The position numbers and the translations under genes were made by a program. From assembly GCA_017935565.1 (NCBI GenBank), contig JAGBHK010000018.1, positions 1-61,188 of the forward strand: 61,188 nt of DNA, written 5' to 3'. This DNA comes from Lachnospiraceae bacterium (GTDB taxonomy: Bacteria; Bacillota; Clostridia; Lachnospirales; Lachnospiraceae). Below the pieces are notes generated by a model. That model had not been told where the DNA came from, did not search any database, and saw nothing but the letters and a program-made list of their open reading frames with translations. Positions 1 to 8,621 of this stretch are shown piece by piece. Positions within the stretch are counted from its first letter, which is position 1, and every line of letters starts with the position of its first letter.

Positions 1-601
<601 letters not shown>

Positions 602-653
602 CTCTTCACCCTTGCATATGTAATCTATGCAATATCCTTTCTTATATTTATTT

Positions 654-680
654 TCAGCACTCCCCTTTGACGAGTGCTAA
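654..680 (-). promoter_or_regulatory. CIRCE operator (HrcA binding site) of groESL
   Basis: The inverted repeat TCAGCACTC-N9-GAGTGCTAA differs from the consensus TTAGCACTC-N9-GAGTGCTAA at one base. It lies between the promoter and groES. This is the known operator of the heat-shock repressor HrcA, so groESL is expected to be HrcA-repressed. Confidence 0.95.
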
Positions 681-694
681 TTTTCCTAAAATGT

Positions 695-723
695 ATTCTA
701 CAACGGATTCAATAAAAATGCAA
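695..723 (-). promoter_or_regulatory. Sigma-A type promoter of groESL
   Basis: Read on the minus strand, TTGCAT and TAGAAT are separated by 17 bp, with CIRCE starting just downstream of the -10. Spacing and position fit the groESL transcription start. Confidence 0.75.
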
Positions 724-750
724 CCATTGATTTATAAATTTACACTTTTT

Positions 751-1626
751 TCACAAATTGCGATTCTTTTTATCTCTCATATGATAAAAATGATACTGTT
801 GAGCATACCCTCCATACTCACCAAACTTGAGTTTTGCAAATTTCATTATCTCCTCTTTAGAAGTTTCCTTGCCAAAATATGTGTCCTCCATCACTCTTTT
901 AACCCATACATCCACTGGAAATGCATTGCGATATCCAAGTGAAAATAACGCCACACAGTTTGCTACTTTTTCACCTACCCCTTTTATCTTTAGCATTTCT
1001 TTTACTGCTTCCTCATATGACAATGCATCAAAAGTATCTCTAGATAGCCCTTCAGACATTTTGCAAATAGCGTCCATTATATATGGTGCACGAAAGCCAG
1101 TCTTCAACTGGCGAAAATCATCCTCTGATGCATTTTGTAGTACCTGCAAGTCAGGAAAACTATAATACGTATTTCCTTCATACTCACCAAGTTCATTTCC
1201 AAATTTTCTTGAAATGTCCCTAACTATTTTCTTTATGTGTGGAATCTGCTTATTTTGAGAAATAATAAAAGAAATCAATGTCTCATTAAATTCCTGATTT
1301 AGAATTCTAATTCCCCATTTATCCTCAATTGCAGGAACTATTTTTTCATCATTTTGCTTCAAAAACTGCTTGATAGTTTCGTAATCAACATCCATATCAA
1401 AATAATGCTTCCAAACACATTCATAATCATCTAATGATGTGTTAAACAAAATAACTGTATCCTCTTCCTGCTTTATATGAAGCATTTTTTCATAAGCAAC
1501 AACAATATATTCCATATTATCGATTTTCTCAAAATTAAAACACTGACCACACTCTAAAATATGTTCAATATTAAAATCTTTTACATTCTGTAAAATTAAA
1601 TCATCATTTTTCTGTTGTATTCTCAT
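751..1626 (-). CDS. 8-oxoguanine DNA glycosylase / AP lyase (OGG1 family)
   Basis: A 291-residue base-excision repair enzyme of the OGG1/AlkA helix-hairpin-helix superfamily. The N-terminal third matches the OGG_N fold (ILECGQCFNFEKI). The hairpin KIKGVGEKVANC contains the predicted Schiff-base lysine K220, and FPVDVWVKRVM holds the catalytic aspartate D239. The two are 19 residues apart, the same spacing as K249 and D268 of human OGG1. It should excise oxidised guanine and nick the abasic site. It has no close partner genes. An AlkA-like specificity for alkylated bases is less likely because the lysine is present. Confidence 0.88.
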   Translation of the reverse strand: MRIQQKNDDLILQNVKDFNIEHILECGQCFNFEKIDNMEYIVVAYEKMLHIKQEEDTVILFNTSLDDYECVWKHYFDMDVDYETIKQFLKQNDEKIVPAIEDKWGIRILNQEFNETLISFIISQNKQIPHIKKIVRDISRKFGNELGEYEGNTYYSFPDLQVLQNASEDDFRQLKTGFRAPYIMDAICKMSEGLSRDTFDALSYEEAVKEMLKIKGVGEKVANCVALFSLGYRNAFPVDVWVKRVMEDTYFGKETSKEEIMKFAKLKFGEYGGYAQQYHFYHMRDKKNRNL

Positions 1627-1719
1627 ATAATTTATTAATTTTTCCTTTTCAATATGCTATGCAATGCCCTTAAATTTTATCACAAATCTGTAATAAACTA
1701 AAGTTTTTTTGTGTTTCTA

Positions 1720-1748
1720 TTGATAATTTTTTAAAAAAGTATTACAAT
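1720..1748 (+). promoter_or_regulatory. Promoter of the acidic membrane peptide gene
   Basis: TTGATA and TACAAT are separated by 17 bp, about 45 bp upstream of the start codon at 1795. A poly-A/T-rich flank surrounds it. Confidence 0.65.
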
Positions 1749-1794
1749 ACTTATATCTTTAATTTTAAAAAAATATATACAGGAGGTATATTTA

Positions 1795-2046
1795 ATGAAA
1801 GGTTTTAAGAAATTTTTAGTAGCAGTTGCATTCCTTGCTTCTATCGCTGCTATCGTTGCATTACTTTATAGCAAGTTCAAATCTACTGTTGATACAGATG
1901 ACTTTGATGATTTTGATGATGATGACTTTGATGATGATTTTGATGATATTGACATTGAAAACCGTGGATATACATCTATTCCAGTTGAAGCACCAGCTTC
2001 AGAAGAAGATATTGATGTAGACATTATTGAATCTGACGAAGAATAA
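1795..2046 (+). CDS. Small single-pass membrane protein with FDD-repeat acidic tail
   Basis: An 83-residue protein of unknown function. A lysine-flanked hydrophobic segment (about residues 5-25, FLVAVAFLASIAAIVALLY) is followed by an aspartate/phenylalanine repeat tract (DDFDD-type units, residues 35-53) and an acidic tail ending IIESDEE. The ATG has a strong AGGAGG at proper spacing, its own promoter and a terminator, so it is a real monocistronic gene. The tract could bind cations or basic proteins, but that is speculation. It is one of the few plus-strand genes here. Confidence 0.8.
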   Translation: MKGFKKFLVAVAFLASIAAIVALLYSKFKSTVDTDDFDDFDDDDFDDDFDDIDIENRGYTSIPVEAPASEEDIDVDIIESDEE

Positions 2047-2060
2047 TATTGTAAAATACA

Positions 2061-2087
2061 AAACAGGGCTCATATGAAGCCCTGTTT
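2061..2087. terminator. Bidirectional rho-independent terminator
   Basis: A 10-bp perfect stem (AAACAGGGCT pairing with AGCCCTGTTT) with a 7-nt loop and T-runs on both strands. It sits between the convergent acidic peptide gene and the DUF2225 gene and can serve both. Confidence 0.9.
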
Positions 2088-2095
2088 TTGTATCT

Positions 2096-2956
2096 TTATT
2101 TTTTAATCATTTCTCTAAGTTCTCTAGCTTTTTCCTTTGTTCTTTCTGATGTTCCTTTTGAAGCAATGACTTCGCTTACATATCTCATCGCATTTGTATG
2201 GTCATCCACTTCAACAGCCAATGCCGCAAGCAAATATGTCATAGTTCCTGTATCCATACCACAGATAGGATAATGTTCCTTAAAAGCTGCTGTAGAAAAG
2301 CCTTCATACGCCTTTTGAAGATATTTCTTTTCTTCAGCCTTGTACTGCTCAACAATTGCTTTTCTATTTGTGGCATTCTTCGGAAGTATTTCTCGCATTC
2401 CACGAAGTATCCATGCACACTTCAAACAAATATATGCCTTTTCACTCATCTTAGCTTTTGTGATAACGGCATTAGCTAACGCTAATTGATATCTAATATA
2501 AGCTTCTTCATAAGTGTAAATTTCACCTGGTTCCTCCAAACCTTTGAAATTAGGTGTAATATTTGTCTTAACAAGCTTTATCTGCATATCCGATAAATGA
2601 TTAAAATATCTTGTTAATGCAGAATAACCACACTTCTTACAAGTAATACAATCATACTTAACAATATCGATACCTTGATATCTCGGACGCAAATCCATAT
2701 CTGTACCTACAAGTTTTGCTCTATTAGCCTTAACCGTCTTACTCTTGAAGTTCTCACCACAAACAGGGCACTCATATGCCTTATCAAAAAGATAATCATC
2801 TTCAGAAACTTTTTCTACCTGCTTCTTCTCTTCTTTTTCAGTTTTTTCTTCTTCACTCTCATAAATATCCATTCCTGAGAGCATCCCCAAACCAACTTTT
2901 TCTAGTCCATTAAAAAAATTTTCGCTCAAACCAAGTATTATGCGATAATATCGCAT
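2096..2956 (-). CDS. DUF2225 family zinc-ribbon/TPR-like protein
   Basis: A 286-residue protein of the DUF2225 family, function unknown. A basic and acidic linker is followed by a zinc-ribbon-like block with CPVCGENF and CITCKKCGYSAL. The C-terminal half is helical and TPR-like (LALANAVITKAKM, LKCAWILRGMRE). The start used is an ATG directly after AGGAGAA, with rather short spacing. Initiation further in, at residue 25 or 29, cannot be excluded. The start codon overlaps a perfect 15-nt palindrome (TGCGATA-A-TATCGCA, 2941-2955). It lies 26 bp downstream of glnS and is probably co-transcribed with it. Confidence 0.85.
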   Translation of the reverse strand: MRYYRIILGLSENFFNGLEKVGLGMLSGMDIYESEEEKTEKEEKKQVEKVSEDDYLFDKAYECPVCGENFKSKTVKANRAKLVGTDMDLRPRYQGIDIVKYDCITCKKCGYSALTRYFNHLSDMQIKLVKTNITPNFKGLEEPGEIYTYEEAYIRYQLALANAVITKAKMSEKAYICLKCAWILRGMREILPKNATNRKAIVEQYKAEEKKYLQKAYEGFSTAAFKEHYPICGMDTGTMTYLLAALAVEVDDHTNAMRYVSEVIASKGTSERTKEKARELREMIKK

Positions 2957-2982
2957 TTCTCCTTTCTAAAATTAATCACCTT

Positions 2983-4650
2983 TTATTTTTCAATCTTAAA
3001 AGAACTCTTCAATGACACAATTCTGTTAAATACAAGATTGTCTTCTGTTGAATCCTTGCTATCAACACAGAAGAAACCATTTCTTACGAACTGGAAACTA
3101 TCATAAGCCTTTGCATCCTTAACGGATGGCTCAATGTAACACTCTTTTAAAACTGTCAATGAATTTGGATTCAAGTTAAGACTTCCGTCTTCATTATATA
3201 CACCCTTTTCTTCATCAACAATATTTTCATAAAGTCTTACTTCAGCCTTAACCGCCTCTGCTGCACTTACCCAATGAATTGTTCCTTTTACTTTTCTTCC
3301 TGTAAATCCACTTCCGCTTCTTGTTTCAGGGTCATATGTACAATGAACTACTGTTACATTGCCATTTTCATCCTTCTCAAAGCTTTCACACTTAACAAAA
3401 TATCCATTCATAAGTCTTACTTCGTTACCTGGGAATAATCTGAAATACTTCTTAGGAGGCTCCTCCATAAAGTCTTCTCTCTCGATATATAATTCCCTGC
3501 TAAATGGAATCATTCTCTTACCAAGTTCTTCATTTTCCTGATTGTTATCAGCTTCCATGTATTCAACCTGGCCTTCTGGATAATTATCAATAACAAGTTT
3601 AATAGGATCTAAAATAGCCATAACTCTTGACTTTTTAAGTTTTAAATCCTCTCTTATACAATACTCAAGCATCGCATAGTCAACAGAACTATTTGCCTTA
3701 GAAACACCACAAAGTTCTACAAACATCTTAATAGATTCTGGTGTAAAACCTCTTCTTCTAAGTGCACTGATAGATACAAGTCTTGGATCATCCCAACCAT
3801 CAACAATGCCATCTTCAACAAGTTTCTTAATATATCTCTTACCTGTAATAACATTAGTAAGATATAATTTAGCAAACTCAATCTGCTTTGGTGGCATAGG
3901 ATATTCAAGTTCAGTAACAACCCAATCATACAATGGTCTATGGTCTTCAAATTCCAATGTACAAATAGAATGTGTTACACCTTCAATAGCATCCTCAATA
4001 GGATGTGCAAAGTCATACATAGGATAAATGCACCACTTGTCGCCTGTATTGTGATGTGTCATTCTCGCAACTCTGTAAATGATAGGGTCTCTCATATTGA
4101 TATTAGGCGAAGCCATATCAATCTTTGCTCTAAGAACCTTCTCACCATCAGCGTACTTTCCATCTTTCATTTCTTCAAAAAGCTTAAGATTTTCTTCTAC
4201 GCTTCTGTTTCTATAAGGACTATCCTTACCTGGTTCTGTGAGAGTTCCTCTGTATTCTCTAATCTCATCAGCAGATAAATCACAAACATATGCTTTACCT
4301 TTCTTAATGAGTTTAATAGCGCCTTCATACATAAGATCAAAATAATCTGATGCAAAGAATAATCTATCCTCCCAATCTGCACCGAGCCATTCAACATCTG
4401 CCTTAATAGACTCAACGAATTCTGTCTTCTCCTTTGTAGGATTAGTATCGTCGAATCTTAAGTTAAACTTACCATTATACTTCTTAGCAAGTCCGTAATT
4501 CAATAATATAGACTTAGCATGTCCAATGTGAAGGTAACCGTTTGGTTCAGGTGGAAATCTTGTTGTAATATGATCCACATGTCCTTCCGCTAAATCTTTC
4601 TCTATAATCTGTTCAATAAAATTTTTTGAAACAACTTCGTTTTCAGCCAT
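2983..4650 (-). CDS. glnS: Glutaminyl-tRNA synthetase
   Basis: A 555-residue class I synthetase that charges tRNA-Gln directly. The Rossmann signature [16 protein letters not shown] (HIGH at about 41-44), the specificity block [16 protein letters not shown] and the [17 protein letters not shown] motif identify GlnRS as distinct from GluRS. The C-terminal beta-barrel anticodon-binding domain is complete. In the KMSKS position the protein has [10 protein letters not shown] where E. coli has VMSKRKL, so the loop is degenerate. A separate gltX lies at about 39-41 kb. The operon is glnS then DUF2225, with the hydroxyacid dehydrogenase 72 bp upstream. Confidence 0.97.
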   Translation of the reverse strand: MAENEVVSKNFIEQIIEKDLAEGHVDHITTRFPPEPNGYLHIGHAKSILLNYGLAKKYNGKFNLRFDDTNPTKEKTEFVESIKADVEWLGADWEDRLFFASDYFDLMYEGAIKLIKKGKAYVCDLSADEIREYRGTLTEPGKDSPYRNRSVEENLKLFEEMKDGKYADGEKVLRAKIDMASPNINMRDPIIYRVARMTHHNTGDKWCIYPMYDFAHPIEDAIEGVTHSICTLEFEDHRPLYDWVVTELEYPMPPKQIEFAKLYLTNVITGKRYIKKLVEDGIVDGWDDPRLVSISALRRRGFTPESIKMFVELCGVSKANSSVDYAMLEYCIREDLKLKKSRVMAILDPIKLVIDNYPEGQVEYMEADNNQENEELGKRMIPFSRELYIEREDFMEEPPKKYFRLFPGNEVRLMNGYFVKCESFEKDENGNVTVVHCTYDPETRSGSGFTGRKVKGTIHWVSAAEAVKAEVRLYENIVDEEKGVYNEDGSLNLNPNSLTVLKECYIEPSVKDAKAYDSFQFVRNGFFCVDSKDSTEDNLVFNRIVSLKSSFKIEK

Positions 4651-4722
4651 TTTCTATTCTCCATTCGCATTTTCGTTAAATTCTAGTATATTATATAATC
4701 CGCTCAAAATCAAGTCTTTTTA

Positions 4723-5670
4723 CTACGACACCACATTTTGTGGTTTTCCTTCGAGGAAACCACGGATATTGTCACATACTATTCCTAAAAGTCGTTCTCT
4801 TGTTTCCACTGGTGCCCATGCAACATGTGGTGTTATTGTAATGTTTTTAGCGCCAAAAAGTTTGCAATCAGCAGCCATTGGCTCAACTGTCAAAACATCA
4901 ATTGCAGCGCCAGCAATCACACCTTCATTGAGTGCTTCTGCAAGGTCAGCCTCATTCATAACTCCACCTCTAGCAGTATTTACAAAGTATGCGGTAGATT
5001 TCATTTTGGAAAATACATCTTTATTAAACATTTCCTTAGACTGTTCATTAAGCGGGCAATGCACAGATATCACGTCTGCCTCTCCAATAATCGTATCAAA
5101 ATCAACGAATTTCACGCCTTCTTCTTCCACTGGATTTCTACGGTAAGCAAGTACTCTCATTCCAAATGCATTGGCAATTTTTGCAACTTTTCTCGCTATA
5201 TTCCCATATCCAACAAGACCTATCGTCTTGCCTGCAAGTTCGTTCATATCGTAAACAAATGGCGAGAAAACATCACTCTTTATCCAACCTTCATCTTCAA
5301 CCAATTTATTATACTTACTAATCTTGTTGTAATGATTCAAAATCAATGCAAATGTATGCTGCGCCACCGCATCCGTAGAATAACTTCCAGCATTACATAC
5401 AGTGATTCCATTTACACCACAATATTTAACATCAATATTATTATAACCTGTAGCAAATAAACCAATATATTTTAAGTTTTTTGCATATTTCAAATTATCT
5501 TCATTGAAAACATTTTTATTGCACACAATAATATCTGCATCTGCAATACGTTCCTTAATCTCTTCATCCGTTGACAACGGATAGATTTTAAGTTCACCAA
5601 ATTCTTTCAACGGATTAAAATATTCTTCATTGTTACTGATTGTCTTCGCGTCTGTCACTATTATTTTCAT
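4723..5670 (-). CDS. D-2-hydroxyacid dehydrogenase (hydroxypyruvate/glycerate dehydrogenase-like)
   Basis: A 315-residue NAD-dependent dehydrogenase that interconverts 2-keto acids and D-2-hydroxy acids. The nucleotide-binding motif GLVGYGNIARKV, the substrate/arginine motif FVNTARGGVMNE, the catalytic Glu region (TVEPM) and the His in ITPHVAWAP are all present. The start MKIIVTDAK is chosen because GAGGAG lies 8 bases upstream. It overlaps the last 38 bp of the GH53 gene upstream, suggesting translational coupling. Overall similarity is to the HprA-type glycerate/hydroxypyruvate branch. The exact substrate (hydroxypyruvate, glyoxylate or a branched keto acid) cannot be read from sequence. 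Confidence 0.9.
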   Translation of the reverse strand: MKIIVTDAKTISNNEEYFNPLKEFGELKIYPLSTDEEIKERIADADIIVCNKNVFNEDNLKYAKNLKYIGLFATGYNNIDVKYCGVNGITVCNAGSYSTDAVAQHTFALILNHYNKISKYNKLVEDEGWIKSDVFSPFVYDMNELAGKTIGLVGYGNIARKVAKIANAFGMRVLAYRRNPVEEEGVKFVDFDTIIGEADVISVHCPLNEQSKEMFNKDVFSKMKSTAYFVNTARGGVMNEADLAEALNEGVIAGAAIDVLTVEPMAADCKLFGAKNITITPHVAWAPVETRERLLGIVCDNIRGFLEGKPQNVVS

Positions 5671-7432
5671 TGTTCTTGCTCCTCTTTTTAATAACGATAA
5701 ATGTTGCTGCACCTACAATAACAACCACAATCGTTACGATGATTATTACAATTGCCAAACCACTCTTTTTCTCTTTTTCAACCTTTGAAGTGGTCTCTTC
5801 TGAGGTAGTTTCTTGAGATTTAGTTTCTTCTACTGTAGTTTCATCTGTTTCAACCTGCTCTACTGTTGTTTCGGTGGTTTCATCCTGTTCCATAGTTGTT
5901 TCATTTGAAGTTTCATCTATTGTTTCTGAAGTACTTTCATTATTCATGTCGCTTGTAGTGATATCTTCTGCACTAGTTTCCTGATTGCTTGTAGTAGTTG
6001 TAGTTACATCTGGTTTTTTAGTTGTAGTTTCAGTTGTTGTATCATCTGATGTTACAATCTCACCACCAGATGTAGTTGCACCTGTTTTAACATATTTAAA
6101 TACATTTAGGGATGCTAAGGCCTTGCCGTTAATATCAAAGAATGATTGATTATCAACAGCTGAACCACCATACCATGAACCAACATCATCAGGTTGGTAT
6201 TCATAAGCATAGCTAGTTGCCCAACCAGAACCATATTTTTCCCACAATATTTTATTGCTATTGACTACACTTCCACTCCAACTTGTGTCAGATGCAGTAT
6301 ATACATTTTCTTCGTTATCCCATGCTCCATCAGTGTATACCTTTCCTACGCTGTTCCATGCACCTTCCCAATAGCAAACACCCAAAGCCATATCTCCCAT
6401 ATCAGCCATAGCTTTTATAATCGTAACCATATAATCAGCCTGACCTTGTACGGAAACTTTTGGATATCCATCTATTGGCGGATTATTGTGATTCCACTTA
6501 TTAATTGTATTTGAATGCCCGTCCAATTCTTCCAATGTGTAAGGGTATGAAGTCTCAACTATCATAACCTTCTTTCCATAATTGTTTGCGATATTTTTCA
6601 ATTGAGTGGTAAGATTCGAAATAGTTCCATGCCATTCAGGATAAAATGATGATGCAAACACATCATAATCAACATTATTATTCTTTAAATATGATGCATG
6701 ACTATTATATCTATTCTTCTGTGGATCAGTAAAATGCAACGCAATAAGAATATTGTCATCAATTTCTCTTACCGCTTTACTTCCTGCATTAAACAATTTA
6801 CACATATTATTCCAATCAGACTCACCGCAAAACTTACTTGTAGTTTCATTCCCAATTTGAACCATACCTATATCCACACCTTGATTTTTAAGATATGTAA
6901 GGCTTTCTTTAGTATAATCGTAAATAGCAGTCTCTTTTTGTGAAACAGTATAATTTTCCCACTCTTTTGGCGCAAACTGTTTAGCAGGATCCGCCCAAAA
7001 ATCCGAATAATGGAAATCAATAAGCACCTTCATCCCTGCATTTGTCGCAAGTTTACCAATAATTGCCGCATTTTGAATATCACAATTACCGCCACCATAA
7101 CCATTTCCATTAGCATCATAAGGGTCATTCCAAACACGAATTCTTATGTAATTTACACCACAAGACTTAAGCAAGTTAAAAAATCCTTTATCATCCAATG
7201 CCTTGCCTTCAAAATCTTTGAAAACCACTCCTGATTTCGTCACAGAAACATATGACGAAACATCCATTCCCATTATAAAATCATCATTAATTCCATTAAC
7301 TTTTGTTACATTTATCCCCGCTCCAGTAACCTCTGATGCATGTGTATTAATTTTTGCCATATGACCTATCCCACCAAAAATAATTGCTGCACTTAACACT
7401 AATACAGTTCCTCGTTTAATAAAATTTTTCAC
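5633..7432 (-). CDS. Membrane-anchored endo-beta-1,4-galactanase (GH53)
   Basis: A 599-residue secreted enzyme predicted to cut beta-1,4-galactan in pectin side chains. A signal-like N-terminus (VKNFIKRGTVLVLSAAIIF) is followed by a GH53 TIM barrel at about residues 50-460. The barrel carries YIRIRVWNDP, the acid/base E196 in VQIGNET and the nucleophile E293 in IVETSYPYT. Next come a Thr/Glu/Ser-rich stalk (about 470-560), a transmembrane helix and a basic tail KKRSKNN, so it stays on the cell surface. A GTG start at 7432 with GGAAGG nine bases upstream is preferred over an upstream TTG that has no ribosome site and lies in the preceding terminator. Confidence 0.9.
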   Translation of the reverse strand: MKNFIKRGTVLVLSAAIIFGGIGHMAKINTHASEVTGAGINVTKVNGINDDFIMGMDVSSYVSVTKSGVVFKDFEGKALDDKGFFNLLKSCGVNYIRIRVWNDPYDANGNGYGGGNCDIQNAAIIGKLATNAGMKVLIDFHYSDFWADPAKQFAPKEWENYTVSQKETAIYDYTKESLTYLKNQGVDIGMVQIGNETTSKFCGESDWNNMCKLFNAGSKAVREIDDNILIALHFTDPQKNRYNSHASYLKNNNVDYDVFASSFYPEWHGTISNLTTQLKNIANNYGKKVMIVETSYPYTLEELDGHSNTINKWNHNNPPIDGYPKVSVQGQADYMVTIIKAMADMGDMALGVCYWEGAWNSVGKVYTDGAWDNEENVYTASDTSWSGSVVNSNKILWEKYGSGWATSYAYEYQPDDVGSWYGGSAVDNQSFFDINGKALASLNVFKYVKTGATTSGGEIVTSDDTTTETTTKKPDVTTTTTSNQETSAEDITTSDMNNESTSETIDETSNETTMEQDETTETTVEQVETDETTVEETKSQETTSEETTSKVEKEKKSGLAIVIIIVTIVVVIVGAATFIVIKKRSKNNENNSDRREDNQ

Positions 7433-7460
7433 CCAAACGTACCTTCCTTTTGTATATTCA

Positions 7461-7488
7461 AAAAGCAACAGCTTATGCCATTGCTTTT
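7461..7488 (-). terminator. Terminator after the lipoprotein gene
   Basis: Minus-strand stem of 12 bp (AAAAGCAATGGC with GCTGTTGCTTTT, two G-U pairs), loop ATAA, followed by T residues. It separates the lipoprotein gene from the GH53 gene. Confidence 0.7.
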
Positions 7489-7494
7489 GTATCC

Positions 7495-8019
7495 CTATTT
7501 TTTCTTTGTTTCTGCCTCAGTTTCAACAATTCTCATGCTTGATACGCTTTCTCTAAACAAAGGTTCCCAATCCTTATCATTCATAAATGTATACGCAATA
7601 GAATATGTAGCACCATCACAATCATAAATATAGCAAATCTGTGTCATTTCCACTCCCATAAGTTCACAATCTGCCTCAACATGTAATCCGTCAAATCCAT
7701 CTAATTCTACTTCTTCAAAAACCGTAACCTCTACTTCTACTTCCTGGGCTAATACTTTTTGTAAATTCTTCTTTAACTCAATCTCAATTTCAACTTCACC
7801 CGCATCTGCACGTATGGCTGTATTTTCTTCCTTACCATACACAATATTCGAAGTATCTATAGGATAATCGCTAGAATAATAAATCTTACCATCCTTTGAC
7901 GAGAATCCTGGTGGTACATTCCATTCCAACTTGTACGCCTTTTCCACTTCCTCTTTACATCCGGTCAATGCAAATATACCGCATATGAGCAATAACCCTA
8001 ATAATAATTTTTTCTTCAT
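7495..8019 (-). CDS. Putative lipoprotein, unknown function
   Basis: A 174-residue protein not recognised beyond its export signal. The N-terminus MKKKLLLGLLLICGIFALTGC is a lipoprotein signal with lipobox LTGC and acylated C21. The mature part is acidic, with alternating strands (EVEIEIELKK, VEVEVTVFEEVELDGFDG) and a conserved-looking segment CYIYDCDGATYSIAYTF, compatible with a small beta-sandwich. It ends in a Glu/Lys-rich tail. It has its own terminator. The upstream 80 bp is AT-rich with no clear operator. Confidence 0.75.
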   Translation of the reverse strand: MKKKLLLGLLLICGIFALTGCKEEVEKAYKLEWNVPPGFSSKDGKIYYSSDYPIDTSNIVYGKEENTAIRADAGEVEIEIELKKNLQKVLAQEVEVEVTVFEEVELDGFDGLHVEADCELMGVEMTQICYIYDCDGATYSIAYTFMNDKDWEPLFRESVSSMRIVETEAETKKK

Positions 8020-8098
8020 GTTTTTTTCTCCATTTCTTATGTTAAATAACCTTTAATATAGTAACATAATTAATCGGATTTTGCAATTGGCGATTGCG

Positions 8099-8234
8099 AT
8101 TAAGACATACTAATTCGCAACCTTCGGTTGCTCTTCGCGGGCTTGCGCCCTATATAAAGAAATAAGAACAGGCTCCCTTGCAAGCTTGCTTGCAGTGAGA
8201 CTGTTCTTATTTCCATGTAAATCATGAAATTTCT
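8099..8234. repeat. Intergenic hairpin-rich repeat, copy 1
   Basis: A 54-bp left part (8101-8154) is nearly identical to the left part of copy 2. It contains two small GC-rich hairpins: GCAACC-TTC-GGTTGC and GGGC-TTGC-GCCC. A long inverted repeat follows, AAATAAGAACAG at about 8159-8170 with CTGTTCTTATTT at about 8201-8212, whose centre contains a second palindrome around AAGCTT. The right end lacks the terminal inverted repeat seen in copy 2. Non-coding. Confidence 0.7.
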
Positions 8235-8376
8235 CATTAAGACATGCTAATTCGCAACCTTCGGTTGCTCTTCGCGGGCTTGCGCCCTATAAAATAAAAA
8301 ATAAGAAATTAGAATTTATTGTAAGCAAGCTTACATAAATTCTAATTTCTTATTTTCCATTTTGCATGTCTTAATG
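8235..8376. repeat. Intergenic hairpin-rich repeat, copy 2, with 13-bp terminal inverted repeats
   Basis: This 142-bp unit is bounded by the perfect inverted repeat CATTAAGACATGC (8235-8247) and GCATGTCTTAATG (8364-8376). It has the same 54-bp left block as copy 1, then a hairpin with 20-bp perfect arms (AAATAAGAAATTAGAATTTA and complement) that continues into TGTAAGC/GCTTACA with almost no loop. It lies just 3' of tRNA-Thr on the transcribed strand and could also act as its terminator. The overall form resembles a MITE or a REP-like element. Confidence 0.7.
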
Positions 8377-8386
8377 CTTTCGCGAA

Positions 8387-8459
8387 AGCTAGCAACGGGA
8401 ATCGAACCCGTGACCTCCTCACTACCAATGAGGTGCGCTACCGACTGTGCCATGCCAGC
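8387..8459 (-). tRNA. tRNA-Thr (anticodon GGT)
   Basis: A complete cloverleaf on the minus strand. The acceptor stem GCTGGCA pairs with TGCTAGC (one G-U). The anticodon arm is CCTCA-TTGGTAG-TGAGG with anticodon GGT, and the T arm is ACGGG-TTCGATT-CCCGT. The discriminator is T and CCA is not encoded. It reads ACC/ACU codons. Confidence 0.96.
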
Positions 8460-8480
8460 TTGTACTTGACGTACCTATAA

Positions 8481-8509
8481 AATATAAGATATTTTGTATC
8501 TTTTGTCAA
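8481..8509 (-). promoter_or_regulatory. Promoter of tRNA-Thr
   Basis: Minus-strand TTGACA and TATATT separated by exactly 17 bp, 22 bp upstream of the tRNA 5' end. Confidence 0.85.
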
Positions 8510-8560
8510 TATTGAATTATTAATCACAACCACAAAGCAATTTATTACTTAAAATTTTAT

Positions 8561-8600
8561 AAAAGAAGTGATGTCAAGACACTTATCTTCACACCACTTC
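8561..8600 (-). terminator. Terminator of the LRR lipoprotein transcript
   Basis: Minus-strand stem GAAGTGGTGT with ACATCACTTC (one G-U), an inner AAGA/TCTT pairing and a following TTTTATAAAA tract. It lies about 20 bp after the stop codon. Confidence 0.75.
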
Positions 8601-8621
8601 ATCCACATAAAAATCAAATCT

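Noticed and set aside
4651-4722. T-box or other leader upstream of glnS, and also of cysS, trpS and gltX
   Set aside because: The spaces upstream are too short (from overlap to 72 bp) to hold a T-box, and no T-box core sequence is seen.
4731-4765. Terminator hairpin within the end of the hydroxyacid dehydrogenase gene
   Set aside because: The stem (GTGGTTTCC/GGAAAACCAC) lies in coding sequence and is not followed by a T-run, so it is only noted here.
8099-8376. Two direct repeats read as a CRISPR remnant
   Set aside because: Only two units, each made mostly of long palindromes, with no spacer-sized unique segment between short repeats and no cas genes nearby.
8387-8459. tRNA-Thr as an integration site for an island covering 8.6-12.1 kb
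   Set aside because: No duplicated tRNA 3' end, integrase or att-like direct repeat is visible around the region.
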